Notes: a model not told the origin generated them from the letters alone. A DNA stretch of 64,000 nucleotides from Norana najaformis (GCA_964023275.1 OZ029915.1:20178775-20242774); one strand, 5' to 3'; numbered from the stretch's first letter, positions 36,247-46,256 are shown. A program made the numbers and translations.

Positions 36247-37592
36247 TCAGTGCCAGGGCCAGGGCTGGCGCGCCCACTACGCGAACTAGGCGGCCACTTA
36301 GGGCGGTACAATTTCGGGGCGGAAAAAGGCGTCCATGCTTTACAAGAACGCGATTAGTATTCGAGTACTCGAGCTGTCGGATAATATATTCTTTATATAA
36401 TAATTATTTCAGTCAACTAAATGGAAACCCAGCTGAAAGCCTCAAAGGAATGCTTTTAATGTGCCATCTGTTAGGCTACCAATTTCACATGATGGACCTG
36501 GAAATTGAACCCAGGTCAGAGGTCAGAAGGCGATTAGTTGCTCTGCCACCCAGCCAACTCTGCATATTAAAGTTTATCAACTGAGTACCTCACTGTCCTC
36601 CTTTCCATCTCAGAATTCAAAAGTTTCGGAATCTATTCTCTCCTGGCTAGCCACTGTTTGGGACAGCCTCATAAAGGGTTGCTAGGTCACTTGGACTTCA
36701 AACACTAGGGTGGGTGATAGCGTAGACAATTTAGATGCCGAGTTATACAGATGTCTGTAGTGAGATCTATGTCTGCGCCTCATACTGGACATGAAGTACT
36801 CTCCCCCAACGTACCACATGTCTCCCCAAACTTCATTTTTTCAAACTGCCTGACAGTGAAATTCATCACTTGAATTGCAGATGGGGGGCGTCCATAAATG
36901 ACGTTATGCAATTTTTGTAGAGTTTTGACCTCAATCATGTATGAGGGGTCAGAGATCTGTAATTTGTATCATTGTAAGGGATAATTGCTATTATTGCAGA
37001 ATTGCTTCTTATTTTGAGATTATTCTGATTTAACGACTAGATTAAGGATGAAACTATAACGCGGAAATGCGGAATTTTTATTAATAGGCGAATTGCGACA
37101 GTGCATGAGAAAATCCAGCCTAAGTCAGAAAAATTCCAAAATGGGTTTAGTATAGTATTGCATTGGAATTGGCTAGAAGTGCTGAATAATTTGGTGAAAA
37201 CTGCATGTATTTTAGCAAAAATAGTTAAAAATTGATAAATATTTTAATATGTACGTCTTCACACGAATATTTTCGAAATATTAGCTGTCTGTTGTAATAC
37301 TTAAATAGATTTTTATATGCCAAAACTATAGTCACATAGCCTGAAGTTAAACTTGGGATCTTTCAAGTGATATATTTGGCCCCTCTGTAAAAATTATACA
37401 CAGAACTATTTTGGAACTATTGTGCCTCATCGCCTTCTGAGCGCGTACCTGGTATACTGATTTTCCGAGTTAGGGCGGGTTTTCTCACGCACGGTGGTGT
37501 AATTCTGGTGTAATGCATCCGTTAAGGGGTAGTTGCGCCAGGTGGAAGACTTGCCTAGGGCACAAAACACCCTGGCGCCGGCCGTGGTCACT
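36247..37592. mobile_element. Possible hAT-like non-autonomous element
   Basis: The left end reads CAGTGCCAGGGCCAGGGCTG, GCGCGCCCACTACGCG, AACTAGGCGGCC, ACTTAGGGCGG. The reverse complement of the right end reads CAGTGACCACGGCCGGCGCC, AGGGTGTTTTGTGCCCTAGG. Both follow the CAG...GGCGCC...GCCC-TAGGC plan seen in many hAT TIRs. Match is loose and no 8-bp duplication was found. The interior has no transposase; it holds a tRNA-like piece (36480-36560) and GGGGGGCGTCCATAAATGAC near 36884. Confidence 0.35.
36480..36560 (-). repeat. tRNA-like SINE head fragment
   Basis: The minus strand reads GTTGGCTGGGTGGCAGAGCA (box A-like) and, about 40 bp on, CTGGGTTCAATTTCCAGG (box B-like with a short pairing stem). 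Acceptor ends do not pair. Short pol III-derived fragment. Confidence 0.5.
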
Positions 37593-37789
37593 GCCCACCA
37601 CTCGCATAGATATTCTACATACACATAGATATATGTGTATATGTATACATTGCATCAACATACGTATGCATGTCTTATATGATCTATAGGCCTGTACATA
37701 CTGGGTGCTCTGGTGGCGATAGGATCGTTTTAAACGTGCGCATTCGCTGTAATCTACAGACAGAAAGAGAGCGACGCCTATCGGTCTGA

Positions 37790-38655
37790 AGTGGGACGCG
37801 CAATGCTGCTGCAGCAACTGCACCACCTCCACCACCACCACCATCACCGATCCAGCTTCAGCATCAGCAGCAGCAGCCACTGCTGGCGCTTGAGCCCCTC
37901 GAGCGCCGCCGGTACATTAGACGGCGGGCTGAGTAACAGACAACGACTCCTCCTGCTCCTTCGTCTTTTTCCATCTCTTATCCTCCTTTTCCACCTTCTC
38001 CTTAGCCACCCAAGCCTTCTCCTCCCTTTTCTTCCCTCTTCCTTTCTGGGGTTCTTTTTGTCGCTGTTTCTGTCTCTTTGTGTCTGTGTCTTCTTTTGTG
38101 TCTCTCAATCGTTCGGTTCGTCTCATTCCTCATTCCCATCCCTCTTTGTACTCCATCTATCTTACCCTTAAATACTTCTTCGTATTTTTACTGTCTCCAC
38201 CTGTCTTTTACCCTTTTTCTTTCCCCCTAACCCAATGCCTCTTTATCTGCCTTTTTCTTTTCTCAGAACTCTCTCTCCTCTTCTGCCCTCCTTAATCTCT
38301 TTGTCTATCCTCTTCTGCCCTCCTTAATCTCTTTGTCTATCCTCGTGGTGTTTAGTGAAGTGGCCGCTGAGAAGTGAATTATCTGCACCGACGGCTCTTT
38401 CCAAACAGCTCCACACATCTCCCGCCTCCACTAATAAATACATTACGCCCCAACCGACCGACCGACCGACCGACCGACCGACCACCATTCATCATAGGAG
38501 GCCGCCACTCTGCCACCGACATCGGCTCCTCTCTTCGTCTTCCTCTTCGTCCTCGTCCTCCTCCTTTTCCATCACCTCCTCTTCGTCCTCCTCCTCTTCG
38601 TCCTCCTCCTCCTCGTCCTTCTCCACCACCACCTCCTCGTCGTTCTCAGCCGACG
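37790..38655 (+). repeat. Low-complexity block: CAC/CAG runs, polypyrimidine tract, (CCGA)n and CTC/TCG runs
   Basis: CACCAC and CAGCAGCAG runs at 37815-37885, C/T-rich plus strand at 37940-38345 (with a ~40-bp direct duplication near 38275-38345, CTCTTCTGCCCTCCTTAATC), CCGA tetranucleotides at 38453-38484 and CTCCTCTTCGTCCTC runs at 38520-38645. Ser- and Pro-rich frames over it are not considered genes. Confidence 0.85.
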
Positions 38656-38847
38656 ACTAAAACAAATCGAAAACACTAATTATAGCTGACTTTTAAACCC
38701 TCGGCGTCTCTCCGATGCCCAGAACGACGAAGCCGTTGTCTACTCGGTCCTTCATTCCGGACAGCAATTCCCTCGCTCTGCAGACCCGGCCTCTTCAGGG
38801 CTCCGGACTACATATTTATAGTCGCTTCAAAGAGTTGAATTCCGCTA

Positions 38848-39026
38848 CAGCGGTGGCGGATTCAGCTATAGGCGTGGGGGTGGTTTGGGGTGGTTCCCAT
38901 CCCACGCCCCTCTTGGTTATATACCGGTGCCCCTCAGACCAGACCCGCGCCTGGTGGACTGCCAGAATGTGGCGCCCCTCTGGAAATGCTCTTCCCCCCA
39001 CGCAAGCAATCCTGAAGCCGCCACTG
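38848..39026. mobile_element. Short MITE with CAGTGGCGG-type TIR and 5-bp target duplication
   Basis: The left end is CAGCGGTGGCGGATTCAG; the right end is CTGAAGCCGCCACTG, its approximate reverse complement. CGCTA flanks both sides (38843-38847 and 39027-39031), consistent with a 5-bp target-site duplication. The 179-bp interior is GC-rich with no transposase. Confidence 0.65.
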
Positions 39027-39029
39027 CGC

Positions 39030-39945
39030 TATTGCATAACTCAGATCTTCTCGTCATAATTTGACATGATCCTCTCCAGGTTTTGCTTCCCTGCACTGCA
39101 GGTTGGCTTTGCGATTTCCGTCGTAGTTTCTTCCCTGTAGATGGTCCTTGAAGCGGATGAAGCAGCCTTTGAATTTTCCCTGTTATAAGTGACAGGCAAG
39201 GAATAGAACAACTTGGAGATTAGAATGACTTAGAGTTAGAGAAACCGCGCACTTTGTTCAACGGAAATGAACTGCTTTGCTTGTCGCGTCATTGTTTTTA
39301 AGACTTCGGTCTTTGTTGCTTTGTTGCACTTCTGTTAGCATCAGCTGGAGGCTGCTCAAATGCTACTCTGTTTGTAGGCGTACGAAATGGAACAGTTAGG
39401 CCTTCATACGCTCAACTGAAGAGATCAAAGACCGGCCCGGCTGCGAGCTACATGAACTGCCATCGATCGTTCAATGCGATGGAAATGAAAGATGAGACGA
39501 GCAGATATGCCGAGTGGATGATTGAGGCATTCCGCCAGCTTAACAGATGACTGGATTTGGAATCCAAACAAGTTGCTGGGCTTTGATGACTGACAGGAGA
39601 AGTTACTCAGATAAAAGCCTTAATGTTACGACGAAAATCTTAAGTATACATAGACCGAGAAAATTAGACTAATGCAGAAGAGTAGGCAGGAGAAGGGGTG
39701 GAATAACTAGAAAGAGGGAACCTAATGCATGCAAACGGAAATCAGGTTTAAACTTCTTAATTTCTCTGCGCCGCACAGAAACCGTGTAAGGAAATCACAG
39801 TCCAATTAATCGAACTTGAAAGAGTCAACTGGACTCAGGGGGTCACTGAGATTTAGAGCCCGGGCACTATAAACTGTGTACAAGTAAACAGTAGCCTATA
39901 GCCATCAAATTGCTCGTTAATTACTTTCACAAGCTAAGGCAGGAT
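39030..39945. other. No gene recognised
   Basis: Unique-looking AT-rich sequence with no long open frame. Confidence 0.4.
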
Positions 39946-39949
39946 CATA

Positions 39950-40060
39950 TAGACTGATCTTTTGGATATTGACCTGTTTATGGCTTGGATTTGTTGCGCC
40001 ATCGGTTGATGCCTTGTGCTTTAGACACCGGCGCGATAGAAGTTCCTAATTACAATTACA
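39950..40060 (+). repeat. Interspersed repeat family A copy
   Basis: ACTGATCTTTTGGATATTGA, CTGTTTATGGCTTGGATTTG, TTGCGCCATCGGTTGATGCC, TAGACACCGGCGCGATAGAA. Collinear with the reverse complement of 11105-11222. Confidence 0.75.
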
Positions 40061-40435
40061 ATATGTTTTTCAGTTGAAGTGCAATATGCTATCAGAGTAA
40101 TCGATTGCAACAGTTGAACAACCTTTCCTTCAAGATTACACGGCTCGCTCGCTGTAACTAAATTTGAGAACCGAACGTTGTGACAGCTAAAAGGCAGCTA
40201 TATGCTTACTCCCCTACTTCAGTCTATTTCAGCACTTAATTTGCGATAATATAGCTCAAAGTCTGACTCTGACATCAAGATGTAGAAACATAAGTAGGCC
40301 TACTCGTGTTTAGGCAACATGCCAGCTGCCTAATTAGGCACAGTAGCGAATGTCTTGTGTTGCTGAAACGTCTTCGGGCTACACGGACCAACAACTACAT
40401 CCCTGTGTCCGCACAATCAAAGTGATATATTCTTT

Positions 40436-40692
40436 GAGCACAAGGTCCCTTTTCAATGAGGATTGTTAAGTGAATTACTTAAAAAAAACTGGCAAACGAA
40501 TAATTTGATTGATGCGACCTATCAAACTCTGAAACTGTAGCAACCTCTCCAATTAGAGCGAGCCATGTCAAAATAGCAGGCTCTTTCTTCTTCTGCTGTC
40601 TTTGAACACAGTCCCTTTTCAACAAGATTTAGATGGGTAAATTAATAAAAAAAAATCGCAGACGAATGACTTAGGGTAATTGATGCGACCTC
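40436..40692 (+). repeat. Pair of diverged ~85-bp direct repeats
   Basis: 40436-40520 and 40607-40692 share the order GTCCCTTTTCAA, a poly(A) run of eight or nine, a GGCAAACGAAT/CGCAGACGAAT step, and ATTGATGCGACCT. Spacing start to start is about 171 bp. Confidence 0.65.
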
Positions 40693-40699
40693 TTCAATG

Positions 40700-41625
40700 C
40701 GAATGCTTCACCCCAGAGCTTTGTTCCATTCTCGATTTACTGGCACTAATAATATAGATGAGCCCTACTTAGGCTAATCTTATTCTGACCAACTCGACTA
40801 CTGCAATTCTATACTTTTACTAACACAAGGCAGGTCCCTCGGCCATTTGTAATTACCAAATTACACTTGCCTTTGTTCTTCGCATAGACTTCCTCAAGTC
40901 CTACGTAAGCAAATTCGTTTCTATAGCTGGCACTAATCAATTGCCATCTTAGCTGTCTTCCTTGACTGTGCCGCGTGCAGTAGTTCTGCTAAACAGCTGT
41001 CTGCATCTTCTAAAAAAACTGCGTATTGATCGCATACGTCTTTTCTCTGAAAGAGGGCACTCTTTCGATAACAGGACTTGAACCCACTACTTGAAATAGT
41101 CGATTTCTACCAGGGCTCTAATTTAAACTGCCAATTAATTTCCCCTTTCATGTCGAAGACCTTCGAAGTGCACCGGTGAATTATTGAGTTGCCATATTGT
41201 ATTGCACATCAAACATAGGAATAAATATGATTATATTCACATAAAAGATCTCCATGGAACGGCGCCGGTCCGTCGTTCAACACTTAACTGGTCTAAGCTC
41301 TTCCATCCGTGTTTACAACTGTACGCGCTGTTCCTTTATAGCTCACAGCTCATCCAGTAAGTTGACGACAGCTATTCCATCAGGGTGGCCTCGAGGCCGA
41401 AACCACGAACCCAAAAGCCTCGAGGCCAGGCCTGGAGACTTATAACATCGAATTACTCAAAGATTATGTCACTGTTTTCATGTGCTTGCTTCGTGCGTGT
41501 GTATTTTATGACCTCTACTTTGATGGGTCGCTGCAATTTGTAGGGAGAAGGGGTAATTTTCCCGAACTGGTTCGGAATGGATACAAAATCTGACAACTGC
41601 CGTTCAAAGCCTGCATATTGCCTGT
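40700..41625. other. No gene recognised
   Basis: Mixed sequence. GGACTTGAACCCA at about 41073 looks like an isolated box B in inverse orientation but has no partner. Confidence 0.35.
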
Positions 41626-41838
41626 TCCACTGGACAACAAATTTTTACAAAAGTCATGTTACTGAAATGAAATTAGTCAGTTCTTATCAATTTGTATGTG
41701 CTGAACACGAATATGACAGTGAAAATGCGGAATTGGCTCTAGTTTTTTTGTAATCTGAAATGAAGTAATTTTATATCGCACAATGCATGCCAATAGTGAT
41801 ACACTTACAGTTAATATTTGTAAAAACCAGGTCATAGA

Positions 41839-43530
41839 CTAGTTCTTAGATTTTTTTGCCTGTCTCTTGTACAGCTGTTCGGGAGCATCTCTGCGGAGTG
41901 TCCAGCAGTAGTCAGCCAACATTGTAGTGGACCATTTTCCCTGGTACCTTTGCTCCATTGTTGCGATATCTTGATGAAAACGTTCGCCATGTTCGTCACT
42001 AACCATACCACAGTTGTCAGGGAAGAAATCCAGATGGGAATGAAGGAAATGCATCTTCAGAGACATATTGCAGCGAAATTTCTGGTACTGCTTGAGCATG
42101 TCTTCTACTAGTTCCTTGTAGTTTTCTGCCCTAACATTCCCCAGAAAGTCTGTAGACACTAGACGAAAAGCATTCCATGCTTGTTTCGCATCACCCTCCA
42201 GCAAGTTGTTGAAGCGGTCATCTTTGAAGAGTTCTCTAATCTGAGGACCCACAAAAACTCCCTCTTTAATCTTTGCTTCGCTGAGTCGAGGGAATTTTTC
42301 ATGCAGGTATCGGAAAGCTGGCGAAGTGCAGTCCATGGCTTTCACGAAGTTCTTCACCAAACCTAGTTTGATGTGAAGGGGTGGTAGTAGGATTTTGTGA
42401 GCCTCGACCAGAGCTGGGTGCTGGATATTCTTCTGTCCAACTGCCATGTTTTGTCTGGGAGTCCATTCCTTCCGCACGTAGTGCAACTCTCTTGCTCGGC
42501 TATCCCACTCACACAAGAAACACATATATTTTGTATATCCTTGCTGCAGTCCCATTAAAATGGCAACTACCTTCAAATCACCACACAGGTGCCATTTGTA
42601 CCTGTTATAGTCAATGGAATGCAGTAGCTGTTTTAGGTTATCGTATGTCTCTTTCATGTGGACAGCATGCGCTAATGGAATAGATGGAAGACGGTTTCCA
42701 TTGTGCAAAAGCACAGCCTTAAGATTCAGTGTTGAAGAGTCTACAAAGAGTCTCCATTCTTGTGGGTCATGAGTGATCTGTAAGGCATTCATGAGGTCGT
42801 CAATATTGGAACAGAATACCAGATTACCTTCCTTCATAAAGAAAGGTTCCAACTGCTGATGGCGCTTTCTATATGAAGTAATTGTGACATCTTCTTCTAG
42901 AAGATTCCATTGTTGGAGTCTTGATCCTAGCAATTCTGCCTTGTTTTTGGATAAGTCCAAATCACGAACAAGGTCATTTAGTTCTTCCTGTGTTATTCTG
43001 TGTGGGGTTGATGATGCACCACAGTGAAAATCGGGATCACTGCACGCTGACGGACCAGGAGAAGAACATGTCGGCTCACCCTTGTCCTCATCAGATGAAT
43101 CAAGGAAAATATATTCTGCTGGAGGTTCTGGAATAGGAAGTCCATCACCATGTGGAACTGGTCTCAATGCTGACGGAATGTTTGGGTAGACTATTGTCGA
43201 CTTCTTTTGCTTCGTTATTCCACCGGAAAGAGGAGGAACCAAGCAGAAGTAACAGTCATCTACGTGGTTGCTTTGCTCTCTCCACACCATGGGAACTGCA
43301 AACGGCATTGATGGTCTTTTGCCATTCAACCACTGTGAAAGCTGTGTTGTACATGTTGCACAGCATATATGCGGGGCCCATGGCTTGTCTTGGTCACCAA
43401 CCTTGCATTCAAAGTAAGCATGATATGCCTTCTTGACTTGATAAGTGATACTTTTCTTCTGGTTGGCAAATGTCACTTCCCCACAAATGTAACAAAAGTT
43501 GTCCACAGTATTTACGCACTTCCGAGGCAT
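41839..43530 (-). CDS. Putative transposase of the CACTG-ended transposon
   Basis: 563 residues, ATG at 43530, uninterrupted. The N-terminus has paired cysteines: C-Y-I-C near residue 18, then PHICCATC near residues 53-60 and DDCYFC near 92-97, arranged like a zinc-binding DNA-recognition region. Between about 150 and 185 is an acidic, Ser-rich linker. The C-terminal half has blocks expected of an RNase H-fold nuclease: DSSTLNLKAVLLHNGN, CGDLKVVAILMGLQ followed by CFLCEWDSR, and SDEHGERFHQDI. The aspartates in the first two blocks and a glutamate in the third are candidate DDE residues, unproven. Proteins with this wording are, to my recollection, repeated in many invertebrate genomes as uncharacterised proteins, which with the flanking TIRs argues for a transposase rather than a host gene. 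The name of the family is uncertain. Confidence 0.75.
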   Translation of the reverse strand: MPRKCVNTVDNFCYICGEVTFANQKKSITYQVKKAYHAYFECKVGDQDKPWAPHICCATCTTQLSQWLNGKRPSMPFAVPMVWREQSNHVDDCYFCLVPPLSGGITKQKKSTIVYPNIPSALRPVPHGDGLPIPEPPAEYIFLDSSDEDKGEPTCSSPGPSACSDPDFHCGASSTPHRITQEELNDLVRDLDLSKNKAELLGSRLQQWNLLEEDVTITSYRKRHQQLEPFFMKEGNLVFCSNIDDLMNALQITHDPQEWRLFVDSSTLNLKAVLLHNGNRLPSIPLAHAVHMKETYDNLKQLLHSIDYNRYKWHLCGDLKVVAILMGLQQGYTKYMCFLCEWDSRARELHYVRKEWTPRQNMAVGQKNIQHPALVEAHKILLPPLHIKLGLVKNFVKAMDCTSPAFRYLHEKFPRLSEAKIKEGVFVGPQIRELFKDDRFNNLLEGDAKQAWNAFRLVSTDFLGNVRAENYKELVEDMLKQYQKFRCNMSLKMHFLHSHLDFFPDNCGMVSDEHGERFHQDIATMEQRYQGKWSTTMLADYCWTLRRDAPEQLYKRQAKKSKN

Positions 43531-43644
43531 TACTGTTCTGTATTGTATCTAAATGGAAAAAGTAATAAAAGTTTTATAAAACAGTAACTTAAACTGTCTC
43601 GCACAAAGTCTGTAATATTGTAAATGCTCAACCGTTCCGACTCG

Positions 43645-43682
43645 CTTTATATAGTACACTGCTGACGTCATCTTACGTCAGC
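43645..43682 (-). promoter_or_regulatory. TATA box and CRE palindrome of the transposon ORF
   Basis: The minus strand has TATATAAAG (43645-43653), about 115 nt upstream of the ATG at 43530. Just upstream lies GCTGACGT...ACGTCAGC (43661-43682), an inverted repeat that includes a full CRE, TGACGTCA. Another TGACGTAA lies near 43719. A pyrimidine tract and AG about 20 nt before the ATG could be the acceptor of a 5'UTR intron. Confidence 0.55.
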
Positions 43683-44139
43683 AGCCGACTGGCTGTAGTT
43701 TTACATTGCATCAGAAAATGACGTAATCAACTGCATGATGTGTCCATGATGGGATTATGCAATGAGGTGGAATATTACATCATTCTAGACTTATTTAGGA
43801 TATTGTCGCAGTCCTACTGCATAAATTTACATGGTGAAACATAAAAAATGAACTATATGAAATATTTTCAAAACGAGAGCCAATAAAACATTTTTATGGT
43901 TATATTCGTGTTCAGCACACCAAGATGCTACACATTAGGGGCTTTTCCAGTCAGTAACGATTTCTATGTTGACCAGTGTTCTTTTATGGGGCCTAGACCT
44001 GAGTAAAGTTAAGCTTCCATTTCCCGCAGTGGAACCACATCTGAGTGGAACTTATGAGGTGGCCCTTGAGCCGGCAACGGACGAATCCCATAGCCCTGGA
44101 CATGGAACAACAGCGCAGAACTTGCCGTTTATTTCAAGA

Positions 44140-44346
44140 TTAATCGTAATCGTAAACTCGAAATTTCTAAATCGCTGCTTAAAAGCTAAGCGCAGGGCAC
44201 CAGCTTATTCACGAGCGCTGCGTCAATTCAGTGGGGTTGTCCAAAGATGCCACGTAAAGAAGCAAGTTCGATTGCCAGAAGACCACAGAGAGAAATGGGA
44301 CAGGAACTGTTAGGGTGGGTTGTGTTCAAGCTGAAATAAAAGAGAA
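44140..44346 (+). repeat. Interspersed repeat family C copy
   Basis: TTAATCGTAATCGTAAACTC, GAAATTTCTAAATCGCTGCT, TAAAAGCTAAGCGCAGGGCA, CCAGCTTATTCACGAGCGCT, GTTGTCCAAAGATGCCACGT, TTGCCAGAAGACCACAGAGA, TTAGGGTGGGTTGTG. Matches the reverse complement of 34055-34262 end to end. Confidence 0.8.
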
Positions 44347-44535
44347 GGCAGCGGATTCGATGGATTTCTTGAAAAGGCGAGACACGCCGGTACCAAATTC
44401 TACTGTTTTGTGGCAAAGGCACGAGTGCGCGAACAAGTTGCCAAGGGTCAAAACACAGTCCCCGCTCACCAGGCGCGAACCTGCAGCAGATAAAAGCGCT
44501 CTATCCATAGAGCATCGTGTAGCATGGTCGTTTCA
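44347..44535 (-). repeat. SINE family 2 copy
   Basis: The minus strand carries box A-like CTCTATGGATAGAGCGC, box B-like GCAGGTTCGCGCC, then GGCAACTTGTTCGCGCACTC, GTGCCTTTGCCACAAAACAG, TAGAATTTGGTACCGGCGTG. The same order is seen at 45301 and 56901. It abuts the family-C repeat. Confidence 0.7.
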
Positions 44536-45125
44536 GGGTTTTTGTGAACATCGAGGCTTAGACCTAGACGGTCAAAATCGCTGAAGAAGCAGCAGCTTGA
44601 TGCCCTTTAACAATGATGTCTAAAAGGGTATCGCACATAATTAACTACACACGGCACACATAACCGATGCCGAAATCTACTGGAGCGCGCTCAAGCGTTG
44701 GTTTTGAAGGCCTTGCCAAACAGGATGGCTTCATATGGTCGGACATAATGCATACTGCGTGACCAGGCAAGACCACACCACAGCCCATCCAAACTATGAT
44801 ATCTCGACATTAAAGCCAAGTTTGGCCTCTTCGTTTCTGGCTTAGGTCTCATGGTTTGTGACGTCGGGTCTCGAGGCCGGTATCTGAAGTTGTAGTTTCG
44901 TTCTGGTGTTTTCTTGCGTTGAATGTCAAGTTGACACAGTTAGTTGTGCTTGATTCATTAAATGATTGATCTCAGCAGTTAGATGTAGAAATTACTTCTA
45001 TGAACTAGTTTAGTAATATGTCATCATCATAGTCACTTCACTTCTGTCAAACTCCTCAATTATTTTGTTACATATAGTACTTAAAATAATTCAATTAAAA
45101 CGGTGCCTTTTACATAATGACTACG
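44536..45125. other. No gene recognised
   Basis: Unique-looking sequence between SINE copies. Confidence 0.35.
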
Positions 45126-45159
45126 TAAGCACCATAGGAATAAAATGCAGTGTTATTCA

Positions 45160-45265
45160 AAGTACCGCTCCGCGGTACTTAAGTAAAAGTACTCACTGAC
45201 TTCAGTATTTTACTCAAGTAAAAGTAAAAAAGTATTTATCTAAATACTTTTAAAGTAAAAAGTGC
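45160..45265. repeat. hAT-like terminal repeat fragment (AAGTAAAAGTAC units)
   Basis: TACCGCTCCGCGGTACTTAA, AAGTAAAAGTACTC, TACTCAAGTAAAAGTAAAAA, AAATACTTTTAAAGTA. Dense AAAGTA/TACTTT units like those at ends of hAT-type non-autonomous elements. No partner end found. Confidence 0.5.
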
Positions 45266-45300
45266 ACAGTCCATTATAGGCTCTATATATATCAATGACA

Positions 45301-45545
45301 TGGTGGTCTACCGGTAATGTGTTTGGTCAATGATCATGTGGTTGCAGGTTCGACTCCATGTAACAATCCTGGGCAAGTTGTTTGCGCACACTGTGCCTCT
45401 ATCACCAAGCAGTACAGTTTGGTACTGGCATAAGTTGGGAAGTAAATGGCAAGTCCAGTGATGTGCTGGTTCCATGTCCAGGACCTTGGGATTCATCCAC
45501 TGCTGGCTCAAGGGCCCAAGAAAAGGATACGAGCACTTCCCCTAT
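45301..45545 (+). repeat. SINE family 2, best copy
   Basis: A tRNA-like head with TGGTCTACCGGTAATGTG and GCAGGTTCGACTCC (matches the box B consensus). Body: CTGGGCAAGTTGTTTGCGCA, GTGCCTCTATCACCAAGCAG, GGTACTGGCATAAGTTGGGA, CAGGACCTTGGGATTCATCC, ending in TATGTCTCACTTGTGGG. Length about 245 bp. Confidence 0.8.
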
Positions 45546-45749
45546 GTCTCACTTGTGGGATATAAGATACAGTACTTTTCTTTTATACATCAACCACATC
45601 TGTATATATGCAGCATATATATCATTTAATATATATTATATGATGTATACATGATATAATATATATATTTAATAGCAAGCCTACAAACTCTGTCATCAAT
45701 TTCACATGTGAGACCTAGGATTTGAAACTAGGTGTGACAAGTTATTTTA

Positions 45750-46050
45750 CCTCAAAGCCTGGAAGTAGTCATCTGTTACATCCATTGTCTTACCTTTAAT
45801 AATCCAATCTGGTATGCTGTCTTACTTCAAATCATGTGTGTTATCCTTTGCTAATCCTTTGTGATACAATAAATAAGCAAACCTTATAAGGTGTGTTACC
45901 CGTAACCTTGAAAGTAATCCTTTGTAACATCATCTGTCTTGTCTTGAATAGTCCAATCGGATAAGCTGTCTTACCTCTTATTTTGTACGCAATTTTTTGT
46001 AAGATCCTGTGTCACCAAAAATAAGCCAGCCTGATAAGGTGTCTTACCTT
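45750..46050 (+). repeat. Diverged ~75-bp tandem repeats, four units
   Basis: The phrases ATCTGGTATGCTGTCTTAC, ACCTTATAAGGTGTGTTACC, ATCGGATAAGCTGTCTTACC and GCCTGATAAGGTGTCTTACC recur about every 72-77 bp. Intervening parts share CTTTGTAA / CATC-TGT blocks. Non-coding. Confidence 0.6.
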
Positions 46051-46256
46051 AAACTTCTCCTGATGTAGTAGTATGACCAACCTCAAGGTTCTTGGTAATG
46101 CAGAACTTTCAGCAATTAAAATTAAATATGCAGATAATTAAATATTGGCAGATGGTACAAGTTTTTGCTCAAGTTTGCACGATTGCTCTACCACTATCTT
46201 TTTGGTCTCCTAAAACATTTCTCAAACACCCAAGTAAGCACTTGTGTAAAGGCATA

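Larger units (their letters stand above)
41627..43978 (-). mobile_element. Complete-looking DNA transposon with CACTG...CAGTG termini
   Basis: The left end is CACTGGACAACAAATTTTTA; the reverse complement of the right end is CACTGGTCAACATAGAAATC. Both then share GTTACTGA-T-GAAA, TGTGCTGAACACGAATAT, an AAAAATG step and TTGGCTCT-GTTTT, giving imperfect TIRs of about 110-130 bp. TTC lies immediately outside both ends (41624-41626 and 43979-43981), a possible 3-bp target duplication. Inside is a single intact 563-codon ORF on the minus strand with its own TATA box. CACTG-type ends and a 2-4-bp duplication are features of the CACTA/Mirage/Chapaev (CMC) group; placement there is inference from the termini only. 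Confidence 0.8.

Noticed and set aside
41839..43530. 563-aa ORF as a host gene
   Set aside because: It is flanked symmetrically by matched inverted termini and a short possible target duplication, so a transposase is more likely.
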